Assembly (NCBI GenBank): GCA_934162535.1
Contig: CAKPJC010000006.1
Location: 1 to 64,000, forward strand
Direction: 5' to 3'
DNA: 64,000 nt
Source of the DNA: an uncultured Clostridia bacterium
GTDB lineage: Bacteria > Bacillota > Clostridia > TANB77 > CAG-508
The translations under genes were made by a program, and so were the position numbers. The notes below the pieces were generated by a model. That model was not told where the DNA came from. It made no database searches and saw only the letters and a list, made by a program, of their open reading frames with translations. Position 1 is the first letter of the stretch, and the number at the start of each line of letters is the position of its first letter. Shown here one piece after another: positions 51,844-61,295 of this stretch.

Positions 51844-54126
51844 TTATTCTATATAATTGTTTTTAAATAATAATTGATTTATTATGTTCATTTTTATTTT
51901 GTATATTAGTTTGTCAAAAAGTTTTTTTCCTTCTTTTTCGTATTCTTGTATTGGATTGTATCCACCATATACTCTAAGTTCTATATTGTCTTTTAAATAT
52001 TCCATTGTTTCTAAGTGCTCTATCCAGTTTTCATCTATTACTTTTAATATTCTCTGTTTCTCTATTTCATGAAATTCTGTTTTTCCTATTTCATTTTCTT
52101 TCATTTTATATCTGTTATAAATCTTTTGTTCTAGTTCTTTTAGATTTTGTTCTCTTATATTTATTTTTTCATATTCTTCCAATTTTTGTTTTACTTTGTT
52201 TGATTTTTCTGTATTTTCTTTTATTATTTGCTCACAATAATAGTCTATAAAGTTTTTTATTGTTTTTTCAAATATTCCTTCTAATATTTGTTTTCTATCT
52301 CCATATATTATTCTTCTTTGTATGTTTAGCGTTTTGTCATAGTTTACCATTCTTTTTCTTGATGTATAGTTTTTGTTTTCTGCTTCTTTTTGTGCCTTTT
52401 CTATCTCTTTTTTTATTGTTCTTGATTTTATTTCTTTTTTGCTTTTTATTTCTCTGTTTTTTCCATATATTTTTATCAATTCATCTTCTAAACTAATATA
52501 AAATATACTTTCTCCTATTTGTCCTTGTCTGCCACTTCTCCCTCTTAGCTGTTCATCAATTCTCCTTGATTCATGTTTTTCTGTTCCTATTACTTTTAAT
52601 CCTCCAGCTTTTATGACTTCATCTTGGTTTATTATTATGTTTGTTCCTCTTCCTGCCATGTTTGTGGCTATTGTTACTTTTCCAATTTGACCTGCTTGTT
52701 CCACTATTTTGGCTTCTTCTTTATCATTTTTTGCATTTAATATATTGTGTTTTATGTTTTCTTTTTTTAGTAATTTACTTAATTCTTCTGATTTTTCTAT
52801 TGATATTGTTCCAATTAATACTGGTTGTCCCTTTTCTTGGCTCTTTTTTATTTCTTTTATTATTGCTTCTATTTTTTCTTGTTCTGCTCCATAAACTTTG
52901 TCTTTTCTGTCTTTCCTTTTGCTTTTTAGATTTCTTGGTATTTCTACTACATCTAGTCCATATATTTCATTTAATTCTTTTTCTGCTGTTTTTGCTGTTC
53001 CTGTCATTCCTGATAATTTTTTATACATTTTGAAGTAGTTTTGTGTTGTTATACTTGCTACCATTGTTGAACTGTCATCTATTTTTAGTCCTTCTTTTGC
53101 CTCTATTGCTTCATGTAGTCCTTTTGTATACCTTTTTCCTTTCATTATTCTTCCTGTGTATTTATCTATTATTTGTACATTTTTATCTTTTATTATATAG
53201 TCAACATCTTTTTCTAGTATGTTGTTCGCACATAGTGCTTGTTTTACAAGATTTATTGTTTCTATGTTTTCTTTTTCATAAAAGTTTTTTAGATTATATT
53301 CTTTTTCTGCTTTTTTTATTCCTTTTTGTGTTAGTACTACTGTTTTGTATGTTTCATCAACTACATAATCATATTTTTCGTTTTCTTCTAATTGTTTTTT
53401 GTCTTTTGGATTTTCTTTTATTATCCTGATCCCTTTTAAGCTTTTTACGAATTTGTCGGCTTTTATATATGGTTTTTCATCATTTTTTGCTTTTCTATTT
53501 GATATTATCATTGGTGTTTGCGCTTCATCTATTAATATACTATCTGCTTCGTCTATTATTGCATAATTTAGTTCTCTTTGCACTATTTCTTCTTTATTTC
53601 TTGCTATATTGTCTCTTAGATAATCAAACCCAAATTCAGTGTTTGTTCCATATGTTACTTCTTTTTGGTATTGTTTTTTTCTTTCTTCTGTTGTCATGTC
53701 TTGGTCTATTATTCCTACTGTTATTCCTAAGTATTCTAATATTTTTCCTACTTCATTGTAGTCTCTCTGGGCTAAGTATTCATTTGTCGTTATTATGTGT
53801 ACTCCTTTTCCTTCTAGTGCATTTAGGTATGCAGGAAGAACAGCTGTTAATGTCTTTCCTTCTCCTGCTTTTATTTCAGCTATTCTTCCTTGATTTAGTA
53901 TGTATCCTCCTTCTATTTGCACATCATATAGAGTTTTTCCTGTTATTATTTTTGTTCCTCTTTTGGCTATTGCATACGCTTCTGGTAATATTTCTTCTAG
54001 CTCTATTTTTTCTTGTTGTATCTTTTTCTTTAGTTCTTCTGTCTTTTCTTTTATTTGTTGTTCATTGTATTGGCTTATTTCTTTTTCATGTTTTTTTATT
54101 TTTTCTAGTATTTTTTTGTTTTTCAT
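51844..54126 (-). CDS. Preprotein translocase ATPase, probable accessory SecA2
   Basis: 760 residues, shorter than housekeeping SecA (about 830-900), with no C-terminal Cys/His zinc motif. The motor is intact but diverged: IKAGEGKTLTAVLPAY (Walker A region), AIIDEADSILIDEAQTPMI, MAGRGTNI and HESRRIDEQLRGRSGRQGQIGES. Substitutions at positions nearly fixed in SecA1 and the missing tail suggest SecA2, which exports a small client set. It starts 27 bases after the first Hint gene and probably shares its mRNA. A second SecA is expected elsewhere in the genome. Confidence 0.8.
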   Translation of the reverse strand: MKNKKILEKIKKHEKEISQYNEQQIKEKTEELKKKIQQEKIELEEILPEAYAIAKRGTKIITGKTLYDVQIEGGYILNQGRIAEIKAGEGKTLTAVLPAYLNALEGKGVHIITTNEYLAQRDYNEVGKILEYLGITVGIIDQDMTTEERKKQYQKEVTYGTNTEFGFDYLRDNIARNKEEIVQRELNYAIIDEADSILIDEAQTPMIISNRKAKNDEKPYIKADKFVKSLKGIRIIKENPKDKKQLEENEKYDYVVDETYKTVVLTQKGIKKAEKEYNLKNFYEKENIETINLVKQALCANNILEKDVDYIIKDKNVQIIDKYTGRIMKGKRYTKGLHEAIEAKEGLKIDDSSTMVASITTQNYFKMYKKLSGMTGTAKTAEKELNEIYGLDVVEIPRNLKSKRKDRKDKVYGAEQEKIEAIIKEIKKSQEKGQPVLIGTISIEKSEELSKLLKKENIKHNILNAKNDKEEAKIVEQAGQIGKVTIATNMAGRGTNIIINQDEVIKAGGLKVIGTEKHESRRIDEQLRGRSGRQGQIGESIFYISLEDELIKIYGKNREIKSKKEIKSRTIKKEIEKAQKEAENKNYTSRKRMVNYDKTLNIQRRIIYGDRKQILEGIFEKTIKNFIDYYCEQIIKENTEKSNKVKQKLEEYEKINIREQNLKELEQKIYNRYKMKENEIGKTEFHEIEKQRILKVIDENWIEHLETMEYLKDNIELRVYGGYNPIQEYEKEGKKLFDKLIYKIKMNIINQLLFKNNYIE

Positions 54127-54153
54127 TATTACCTTCTCTTCTACAATATTTCT

Positions 54154-55935
54154 TTACTTTTCCATATTTATTATTCTTTGTACATATTCTTCTAGTGTGT
54201 TTGTGTGTTTTACATCATTGCCTTTGTTTATTTCTTTTGGTTGTTCTGCTAGTCTTAGTCCATTGAAGTATTTGTCTGGTATGTTTTTGTATTCTTCTCT
54301 TTTTACTAGCTCTCTATCATCTTTTATGAATTTCATATCTTTTATTTCATATAAATTGTTTAGTCTTAATGATGTTAGTATTCCATTTGCAAATAGGTTC
54401 ATATGGTAATCTGTTATTATGTTGTAGTATTCTATTTTTTCATGTATTACTTCTCTTTCAGTTATTCTTGTTGTCGTTCCATCTTCTAAAAATACTCTTG
54501 TTCCTAGTGGTGTGTCTTGTTCGTTCATTCCATATAAAAATTTTTGTTTATCTATATTGAATACTCTATGGTCTCCGATTGTTTTTAGTTCTCTTCCATC
54601 TTCAAATTTTATATTGTTGTATTCATTTGCTTCTTGTACTTTTTTTATCCATAGTGGTTTTGCTGTTGAGAAACATCCATTGTCAAAATCCCATACTAGT
54701 AGCTGGTCTTCATATGTTATGTCTTCTATATTTTTGGTTGTGTGATTTGCTAGTGTGATTTTAGTTCCTTTGGCTAGACAAAGGTAACCCCATACATCTA
54801 TTGTTGTATTGTCTTGTATTTCAACTATTTCTCCATTCTTTTTTTGTACATTAAAACTTATTGTTAAATTTAACTCATTAGTAATAGTAGTAATATTATT
54901 TTTATCACGCCAATGTTCTGTTATTAACTCTCCACTTTTTGTTAATTTCGCAGCTGCTCCTGCAAAAGAAAATCTTATTGTTCCATTCTCATCTTCTTCT
55001 GGCACAATTCCAGTAAAAAATTGAATTTCTATCTTTGTTGCCTTTACATTCCCCATATATTCATATTTATATATTTGAAATTCTCCTTTTGTTTTACTCT
55101 CATCTACAAGTGTTTTACCATTTAGTGGATTTTTAATTCCTAGCATATTTGCATATAGTGTTGTATTCTTACTTACTTTATCTCCTGCATTTGCTTCTTT
55201 TGTACATTCTTCGTCATAGTACCAGCCATCAAATACCTGTGCTGTTTCTTTTGGCTCTTCTGTAGGGTATATTACTGTACTACTTTTTATCTCTTTATAT
55301 TGATTTCCATTTACCATAAATGCAATTTTATATTCACAAGCTTTCCATTTAGGATATAATGTTATATCTGCTGTTAATTTTGCTCCTTCAACAGCTTCAC
55401 TAGTTAGTTCTGTATCATAATACCAACCAGCAAAATCCATTCCATCTGTTACAGGTGGTGTTCTTGGGAATTCTACTTGTGTTGCTTTTATTGTTTTATA
55501 TATTTGGTCTTTTCCCATAAATGATATTGTAAATATTGTTGTCATTACTAATATCCCTATTTTGCCTAACCATTCCTTTTCTTTTGCTGTTGTTGTTCCA
55601 TCATTATATCTTAATTCATTATCTTGTATAACAAATTTTTCAGCATCTTCATCGCTTATTCCTTTTATTATTTTCTTTATTTCTTCTGGCGTTTCAGCAT
55701 ATATCCTTACTTCTTCTCCTGCATAACTTTGCTCTTCTTTTGTTGTAATGTATTCATTTAATTCTGTTTGATAGTCTCTTATTTTTACACTGTATTTGGC
55801 ATATTTTGTGTCATTTAGTATTCCATCTTTTCCTTTTATTGCTTTTAATGATATACTTGCTAGTATTAATAATACTATTATAGTTATTATTAATGCTATT
55901 AGCGTTATTCCTTTATTATTTTTTGTTTTTCTCAT
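54154..55935 (-). CDS. Pseudopilin-like InlB-repeat protein with C-terminal Hint domain (copy 1)
   Basis: 593 residues. The leader KGITLIALIITIIVLLILAS is prepilin-like with Ala at the +5 Glu site. A helical stalk and a second hydrophobic segment (about 125-140, IGILVMTTIFTISF) follow. Then come two Flg_new/Listeria-Bacteroides repeats (DGMDFAGWYYDTELT, VFDGWYYDEECTKEA), a unique domain (about 265-385) and a Hint domain from Cys386 (CLAKGTKITLANHTTKNIED, GDHRVF, NLFANGILTS) with a tail of about 65 residues. Hint domains self-cleave proteins; the terminal His-Asn of splicing inteins is absent. Confidence 0.85.
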   Translation of the reverse strand: MRKTKNNKGITLIALIITIIVLLILASISLKAIKGKDGILNDTKYAKYSVKIRDYQTELNEYITTKEEQSYAGEEVRIYAETPEEIKKIIKGISDEDAEKFVIQDNELRYNDGTTTAKEKEWLGKIGILVMTTIFTISFMGKDQIYKTIKATQVEFPRTPPVTDGMDFAGWYYDTELTSEAVEGAKLTADITLYPKWKACEYKIAFMVNGNQYKEIKSSTVIYPTEEPKETAQVFDGWYYDEECTKEANAGDKVSKNTTLYANMLGIKNPLNGKTLVDESKTKGEFQIYKYEYMGNVKATKIEIQFFTGIVPEEDENGTIRFSFAGAAAKLTKSGELITEHWRDKNNITTITNELNLTISFNVQKKNGEIVEIQDNTTIDVWGYLCLAKGTKITLANHTTKNIEDITYEDQLLVWDFDNGCFSTAKPLWIKKVQEANEYNNIKFEDGRELKTIGDHRVFNIDKQKFLYGMNEQDTPLGTRVFLEDGTTTRITEREVIHEKIEYYNIITDYHMNLFANGILTSLRLNNLYEIKDMKFIKDDRELVKREEYKNIPDKYFNGLRLAEQPKEINKGNDVKHTNTLEEYVQRIINMEK

Positions 55936-56032
55936 ATTTTTTTCCTCTTTTGATTTTATATTTATATAATATCAAATTAATTTGATTGTTTCTAATATCT
56001 TTTTATTATAAAATTCTCTTTCACAATGTTTT

Positions 56033-57925
56033 TTACTTTTCCATATTTATTATTCTTTGTACATATTCTTCTAGTGTATTTGTGTGTTTTACATCATTGC
56101 CTTTGTTTATTTCTTTTGGTTGTTCTGCTAGTCTTAGTCCATTGAAGTATTTGTCTGGTATGTTTTTGTATTCTTCTCTTTTTACTAGCTCTCTATCATC
56201 TTTTATGAATTTCATATCTTTTATTTCATATAAATTGTTTAGTCTTAATGATGTTAGTATTCCATTTGCAAATAGGTTCATATGGTAATCTGTTATTATA
56301 TTGTAGTATTCTATTTTTTCATGTATTACTTCTCTTTCAGTTATTCTCGTTGTCGCTCCATCTTCTAAAAACACTTTTGTTCCTAGTGGTGTGTCTTGTT
56401 CGTTCATTGTATATGTGAATCTTTGTGAATCCATATTGAATATTCTATGGTCTACTACTGTTTTTAGTTCTCTTCCATCTTCAAATTTTATATAGTTGTA
56501 TTCGTTTGCTTCTTGTACTTTTTTTATCCATAATGGTTTTGCTGTTGAGAAACATCCATTGTCAAAGTCCCATACTAGTAGTTGGTCTTCATATGTTATG
56601 TCTTCTATGTTTTTGGTTGTATAATTTGCTAGAGTTATTTTTGTTCCTTTGGCTAAACAATATTGGTGTGTCCATACAAAAAAGTAATCAGTATCAGTAG
56701 TTCCATCTTCAAATGTACATTCAATTACAAAACGTTCCGTCATTATTGCTGGAGTATCTGGAATAAGCATTATGTTTCCATCATTTGCAAATTCGCATTT
56801 GGTTTTATATTTAGTACTTTCTTCCCATGCTTTTCCCGATAAAGTTGTATTCTCCTTAATAGTAACATTTGTTATTTTGCTACTTCCTGTATACTGATAA
56901 ATTTTTTCTTTAGTAGTAGCTCCCCATAATTCACCTCCAATTTTTACATATGAAGGATACTTATCTATTACTTCAAAAAAAACACTTTCTGAGTATTTAT
57001 TTTTTAATTCTATATATTCATCTTGATTGTTAACTTTATGCCATATTGCATCTCCATATTTTTCTCCAAGTACACCTCCTCCCGTTTCCCAATAAAAGTA
57101 TGCTCCATCTAACTTATTGGTTATATAACTACTCCAATTAGAATAAACCTTTATACTTCGTGTTATCGTATCTCCTTCTTTTACTTGATTAGTACAAGCC
57201 TCATCATAATACCAACCAGTAAATTTCCTATTTTCTTTTGTTGGTTCATTATCTGGGAATTTTATAGTATTTCCTTTTACCTTTGTAAATACTTGATTTC
57301 CAACCATATATGTTGCTGTATTTACTGCAACTGCCCATTTAGGATATAATGTTATATCTGCTGTTAATTTTTCTCCTTCAACAGCTTCACTAGTTAGTTC
57401 TGTATCATAATACCAACCAGCAAAATCCATTCCATCTGTTACAGGTGGTGTTCTTGGGAATTCTACTTGTGTTGCTTTTATTGTTTTATATATTTGGTCT
57501 TTTCCCATAAATGATATTGTAAATATTGTTGTCATTACTAATATCCCTATTTTGCCTAACCATTCCTTTTCTTTTGCTGTTGTTGTTCCATCATTATATC
57601 TTAATTCATTATCTTGTATAACAAATTTTTCAGCATCTTCATCGCTTATTCCTTTTATTATTTTCTTTATTTCTTCTGGCGTTTCAGCATATATCCTTAC
57701 TTCTTCTCCTGCATAACTTTGCTCTTCTTTTGTTGTAATGTATTCATTTAATTCTGTTTGATAGTCTCTTATTTTTACACTGTATTTGGCATATTTTGTG
57801 TCATTCAGTATTCCATCTTTTCCTTTTATTGCTTTTAATGATACACTTGCTAATATTAATAATACTATTATTGTAATTATTAAAGCTATTAGTGTTATTC
57901 CTTTATTATTTTTTGTTTTTCTCAT
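56033..57925 (-). CDS. Pseudopilin-like InlB-repeat protein with C-terminal Hint domain (copy 2)
   Basis: 630 residues from ATG 57925 (GAGGAG upstream; an earlier ATG at 57967 falls in the promoter spacer). The first about 197 residues and last about 208 are nearly identical to copy 1, including the Hint Cys423. The centre is different: another Flg_new repeat (RKFTGWYYDEACTNQV) and a unique domain (about 265-420) with KLDGAYFYWETGGGVLGEKY and CTFEDGTTDTDYFFVW. Probably exported and surface-attached. The variable centre may be the functional cargo. Confidence 0.85.
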   Translation of the reverse strand: MRKTKNNKGITLIALIITIIVLLILASVSLKAIKGKDGILNDTKYAKYSVKIRDYQTELNEYITTKEEQSYAGEEVRIYAETPEEIKKIIKGISDEDAEKFVIQDNELRYNDGTTTAKEKEWLGKIGILVMTTIFTISFMGKDQIYKTIKATQVEFPRTPPVTDGMDFAGWYYDTELTSEAVEGEKLTADITLYPKWAVAVNTATYMVGNQVFTKVKGNTIKFPDNEPTKENRKFTGWYYDEACTNQVKEGDTITRSIKVYSNWSSYITNKLDGAYFYWETGGGVLGEKYGDAIWHKVNNQDEYIELKNKYSESVFFEVIDKYPSYVKIGGELWGATTKEKIYQYTGSSKITNVTIKENTTLSGKAWEESTKYKTKCEFANDGNIMLIPDTPAIMTERFVIECTFEDGTTDTDYFFVWTHQYCLAKGTKITLANYTTKNIEDITYEDQLLVWDFDNGCFSTAKPLWIKKVQEANEYNYIKFEDGRELKTVVDHRIFNMDSQRFTYTMNEQDTPLGTKVFLEDGATTRITEREVIHEKIEYYNIITDYHMNLFANGILTSLRLNNLYEIKDMKFIKDDRELVKREEYKNIPDKYFNGLRLAEQPKEINKGNDVKHTNTLEEYVQRIINMEK

Positions 57926-57957
57926 ATTTTTTTCTCCTCTTTTGATTTTATATTTAT

Positions 57958-57986
57958 ATAATATCAATAAATTTTATCATAGTCAA
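57958..57986 (-). promoter_or_regulatory. Promoter of the Hint copy 2 gene
   Basis: On the minus strand TTGACT (57986-57981) and TATTAT (57963-57958) are 17 bases apart. The -10 segment is copied upstream of Hint copy 1, but its -35 box is poor there. Confidence 0.6.
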
Positions 57987-58004
57987 TAAATACATAAACT
58001 CAGT

Positions 58005-58956
58005 TTAAGGTTTTAATGCTGTAATTGGTATAACATAAATTCCATCAGGTCTTTTTACAACTGCATCATATAGTCCACATATTACACACATAAATTTAGG
58101 CTTTACCTCAGCTAATTCATAAAATCTTTTTAGACTAGCAACTGCTTCTTCTTCTTTATTAGCTCCTAGCTTTATTTCTATTGCTCCATATTCTCCATCA
58201 GCTATTTCTATTATTGCATCAACCTCTATTCCTGTATCATTCTCCCTGTAATGATATAGCTTAGCTCCTATACTCTCTGCATATATTTTTAAATCTCTTT
58301 CACATAAAGCTTCAAAATATAATCCCATTGTTTCTAAGTCATTTATTAGTTTTTCAGGTGTTATATTCAAAATAGCACACCCTAATGACGGGTCTACAAA
58401 ATGTCTTTTTGGGTTTTTGCCAACATTCATTCTTGAACGTATTTTATACATAAATGAATTTTGGTTTTCAATTAAATGCAATCTATCTAGCACATCCAGG
58501 TAATCTGTGACTGTATTTCTGCTTATTGTTACATCTTCTTCTGTAATGTTATCGTCTATCTCTTTCATTAATACATTATTACTAGAAATAGTACTCTCAT
58601 TTCTAGCAAGAGATCTTAATAGCATCTCCATCTTTTGTCTATCCCTTTTTACTCCATCTATATCTATGATGTCTTTATCTAATACTGCCTCAATATAACT
58701 TTTAGCTATTTTCATTGCACCAGCTATACTAATATCGATTGTTTCTGGCCATCCACCTCTTACTATTAATTCAGCTATTCTTTGTAGTTCAGTCTTTCTT
58801 ACTAGCTGGTTTTTTACTTTATTTTGAAATAATTCTTGTAAAGAAACTTCTCCACCATTTTGGACCTTCTATACTAATTGCTCCAAATATTTCTAAATTT
58901 TCCTCTATTGATTTATCTATTAATCTCGGCATATATCCGTTTTTAGTTAATTTCAT
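58005..58956 (-). pseudogene. AAA ATPase with DUF4143 domain, internally deleted and frameshifted
   Basis: The start MKLTKNGYMPRLIDKSIEEN and FGAISIEGPKW is the typical opening of this family, which should lead into the P-loop (GCGKT). Instead the frame shifts near 58858 and resumes at GEVSLQELFQNKVKNQLV, so Walker A, Walker B and sensor regions are gone. From there the DUF4143 part is intact for about 270 residues (FVDPSLGCAILNI, EVDAIIEIADGEYGAIEIKLG, a PDDEXK-like fold). The last 236 codons could still be translated from an internal ATG at 58715. The ATPase is certainly lost. Confidence 0.85.
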
Positions 58957-59011
58957 AAAACCACCAACTCATTTCAAGAATATCATATCTTTTTATCTTT
59001 TTCAATAGTTA

Positions 59012-59080
59012 TTGTGCGATTTTTGACCATTTCGTTGTGCAGTTTTTGAGTAATTTGTTGTGCAATTTTTGACTTTTTTT
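59012..59080. repeat. Three 23-bp direct repeats upstream of the DUF4143 pseudogene
   Basis: Units at 59012-59034, 59035-59057 and 59058-59080 each begin TTGTGC and continue ATTTTTGA-like. GCACAA immediately follows the array. Iteron-like spacing of about two helical turns suggests a protein-binding site. Confidence 0.75.
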
Positions 59081-59084
59081 GCAC

Positions 59085-59117
59085 AAATAAGGAGAAAGCT
59101 CGACTTTCTCCTTATTT
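59085..59117 (-). terminator. Terminator of secD-secF
   Basis: A perfect 14-bp stem AAATAAGGAGAAAG/CTTTCTCCTTATTT with a 5-base loop lies two bases after the secF stop; T-rich sequence follows on both strands. Confidence 0.8.
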
Positions 59118-59119
59118 CC

Positions 59120-59788
59120 TTATTGTTTATTTTCTTCTTGTTCATTTTTTACATTCTCTCTATCTTTTTCATTTGCTTTTGTTACATATAAAATTGTGAT
59201 TACATACATTGCTAATACAAGTACTGGTGTAAAATCTCCAACTGGTATCCTTGTTATCGCTATAATACTTAACAATACACTTTCACTAACTATTGGAATA
59301 AATACTGTTCTTCCTAATAGTTTTAATAACCCTATTTTATAATATCTTATTAGCATATATGCTAATACTATTAATGCTGATATTGCAAATGGCATAATAT
59401 AATGTTTATACATGTCTGTTATTGTAAATTCAGGTATAATTGTTATTGCTGTGTTTTCTGCTGTTTGTTTAAATTCATAGTTTTCTTTTATTTTATTTAC
59501 TATCTCATTTTTTTGTTCCTCTGTTATACTTGGAGCTTTTATTGTTACCATATCTGAATATATCTCAACTGTTTCTACTACATTGCTTTTCCCTAATATA
59601 TCATTTGCGATTTGTTTTACTTTTTCTCTATCAAATTCTTGCTCTATATATACATCAAAACTTTGCAATTCTTGATAATTTAATTGTTTATTAAATCCTA
59701 TTGATGCTGTTACTATTATTCCTGCAATAATAATTATTAGTATTATTGCTATACAAATCTTTTTATTGTTCTTCATTATTTCTTCCAT
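59120..59788 (-). CDS. secF: SecF-like protein translocase subunit (short form)
   Basis: 222 residues, shorter than the usual 290-300. An N-terminal helix (about 10-30), an external domain (FDVYIEQEFDREKVKQIAND) and about four further helices are visible, including DFTPVLVLAMYVITILYVT. The helices and the family's TDYVVFFDR-type segment are reduced. SecDF uses proton motive force to pull proteins through SecYEG. Identification leans on the preceding secD. AGGAGG precedes the ATG. Confidence 0.65.
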   Translation of the reverse strand: MEEIMKNNKKICIAIILIIIIAGIIVTASIGFNKQLNYQELQSFDVYIEQEFDREKVKQIANDILGKSNVVETVEIYSDMVTIKAPSITEEQKNEIVNKIKENYEFKQTAENTAITIIPEFTITDMYKHYIMPFAISALIVLAYMLIRYYKIGLLKLLGRTVFIPIVSESVLLSIIAITRIPVGDFTPVLVLAMYVITILYVTKANEKDRENVKNEQEENKQ

Positions 59789-59801
59789 TTATTATTGCCT
59801 C

Positions 59802-61283
59802 CTAGTTACTTTCTTTTAATTCCAATAGTGTTTTTGTTACTATTATATTATATAGTGGAATTAGTATTATTCCCCAGAACATTATTAGTCCGAAGCTACT
59901 TAAACTTGTCCATCCTGAGAAGCAGAATGTTATTGATATTATTGCTATTGGTATTAGCTTCCATATTTGGTCTTTGAATGTTGTTTTAAATGCTTCATTT
60001 AACATGTTCATTTTTTGTACTTTTTCTAATATTGATTTATTTATACTTAGGTTTATTAATAATGTTAATATTATTGCCCCAATTCCTTCTATTGAAATTA
60101 ATACATTTGTGTATCTTATTAATAATGAAAATACTGCCATAAATCCTATAAATGATATTGCGCTTAATATTCCTTTTCCTTTGTATTTTATTGATAATGC
60201 TACTAATACTACTAGTAGTATCGCTAACATTATTATTGCAAATGTTATTATTTGTTTTTCAGATATTTCAGAGTATACATATCTATTGTTTTCTATTTCA
60301 TATTCTACTGGATATTTACCAGAATTTATTAACATTGTTAGTTCTGCTGATTTTGACATATTGTTGTTTATTGATGTATTATTTGCTGTTTTACTTCCTA
60401 TTTTTACTGTTATTTTGTTTTTTTCTATTTTGTCAATTTTATATTCTGTTCCTGCAATTGTTAGTTTAGATATTTTTTTTGTTTCTTCTTTTGATTCTTC
60501 ATTATTTGTTTGTTCTGCGTTTTCATTTTTTTCCGTGCTTTCAGCACTTCCATCTGTTTCTGTTGTTTCTGTTCCGTCTGTACTGTTTTTGTCTGTGCTT
60601 GTTTCTTTTTGTGCATTTTCTATTTCTTCTATCTCATTTGATAAAAATGCATAATTTGCTGTTTCTTGTTCAAGTTTAGCTTGTCCTTCTTTTGTTAGTT
60701 CTAGTTCAAGATATACTTGATATTCTCCACTCATGTTTGATTTGTAGTCATATTTTGCTTTTTTTATCATTGAGTCATTTATTATTTCTGTTCCAGCATC
60801 TTTGTCTGTTATTTCAACTTTGTTTTCTGCTGTTAAATAATATGCATATGTGTCTGTTGTTTTGTCTTCTGCAAGTTCTACTCTTATTTTTCCATCTTCT
60901 TCATTTAATGCAACATTATAGTCTTGTGCTTTTAATTCTTTTAGTCTTTTTTCAACTGTCTTTTTTACTGTTTGATAATTATTTATTCTTTCCTGTTTTG
61001 CTTCTTCTGTTTCTTCTGTAGTATCTTTAGCTGTTTCTGTTCCTTCTTCTTGATTTTCCTCTGTATTTTCAGTTGTTTGTTCTGTTGCAGTATCTTCTGC
61101 TTCTTTTACTTTTAGGTCTATTATTCTTTTTCCTTCAAGTTCTTTGCTTAGTGCATAGTCTTTTACTTTGTTTTCCATTCTATTTTGATTTTTTACATAT
61201 ATTCCTGCAAAGGCTATTAATGTTACTAATACTATTGCTAATATTATACTTGTTATTTTTACTTTTTTCATTTTTGTTTCCAT
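59802..61283 (-). CDS. secD: SecD-like protein translocase subunit
   Basis: 493 residues. An N-terminal helix (about 8-28) precedes the P1 external domain (VKKTVEKRLKELKAQDYNVAL, LELTKEGQAKLEQETANYAFL). The C-terminal part has about five helices, including GIGAIILTLLINLSINKSILEK. Two low-complexity acidic or Thr/Glu-rich insertions (about 64-95 and 235-270; e.g. TDGTETTETDGSAES) are unusual for SecD. It overlaps no neighbour and lies 12 bases after the HD gene, so one operon is likely. Confidence 0.75.
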   Translation of the reverse strand: METKMKKVKITSIILAIVLVTLIAFAGIYVKNQNRMENKVKDYALSKELEGKRIIDLKVKEAEDTATEQTTENTEENQEEGTETAKDTTEETEEAKQERINNYQTVKKTVEKRLKELKAQDYNVALNEEDGKIRVELAEDKTTDTYAYYLTAENKVEITDKDAGTEIINDSMIKKAKYDYKSNMSGEYQVYLELELTKEGQAKLEQETANYAFLSNEIEEIENAQKETSTDKNSTDGTETTETDGSAESTEKNENAEQTNNEESKEETKKISKLTIAGTEYKIDKIEKNKITVKIGSKTANNTSINNNMSKSAELTMLINSGKYPVEYEIENNRYVYSEISEKQIITFAIIMLAILLVVLVALSIKYKGKGILSAISFIGFMAVFSLLIRYTNVLISIEGIGAIILTLLINLSINKSILEKVQKMNMLNEAFKTTFKDQIWKLIPIAIISITFCFSGWTSLSSFGLIMFWGIILIPLYNIIVTKTLLELKESN

Positions 61284-61295
61284 TCCTTCCTCTTT

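Noticed and set aside
54154..57925. Hint domains as splicing inteins interrupting host genes
   Set aside because: They are C-terminal, with no downstream extein of a known enzyme and no terminal His-Asn; hog/BIL-like processing is more fitting.
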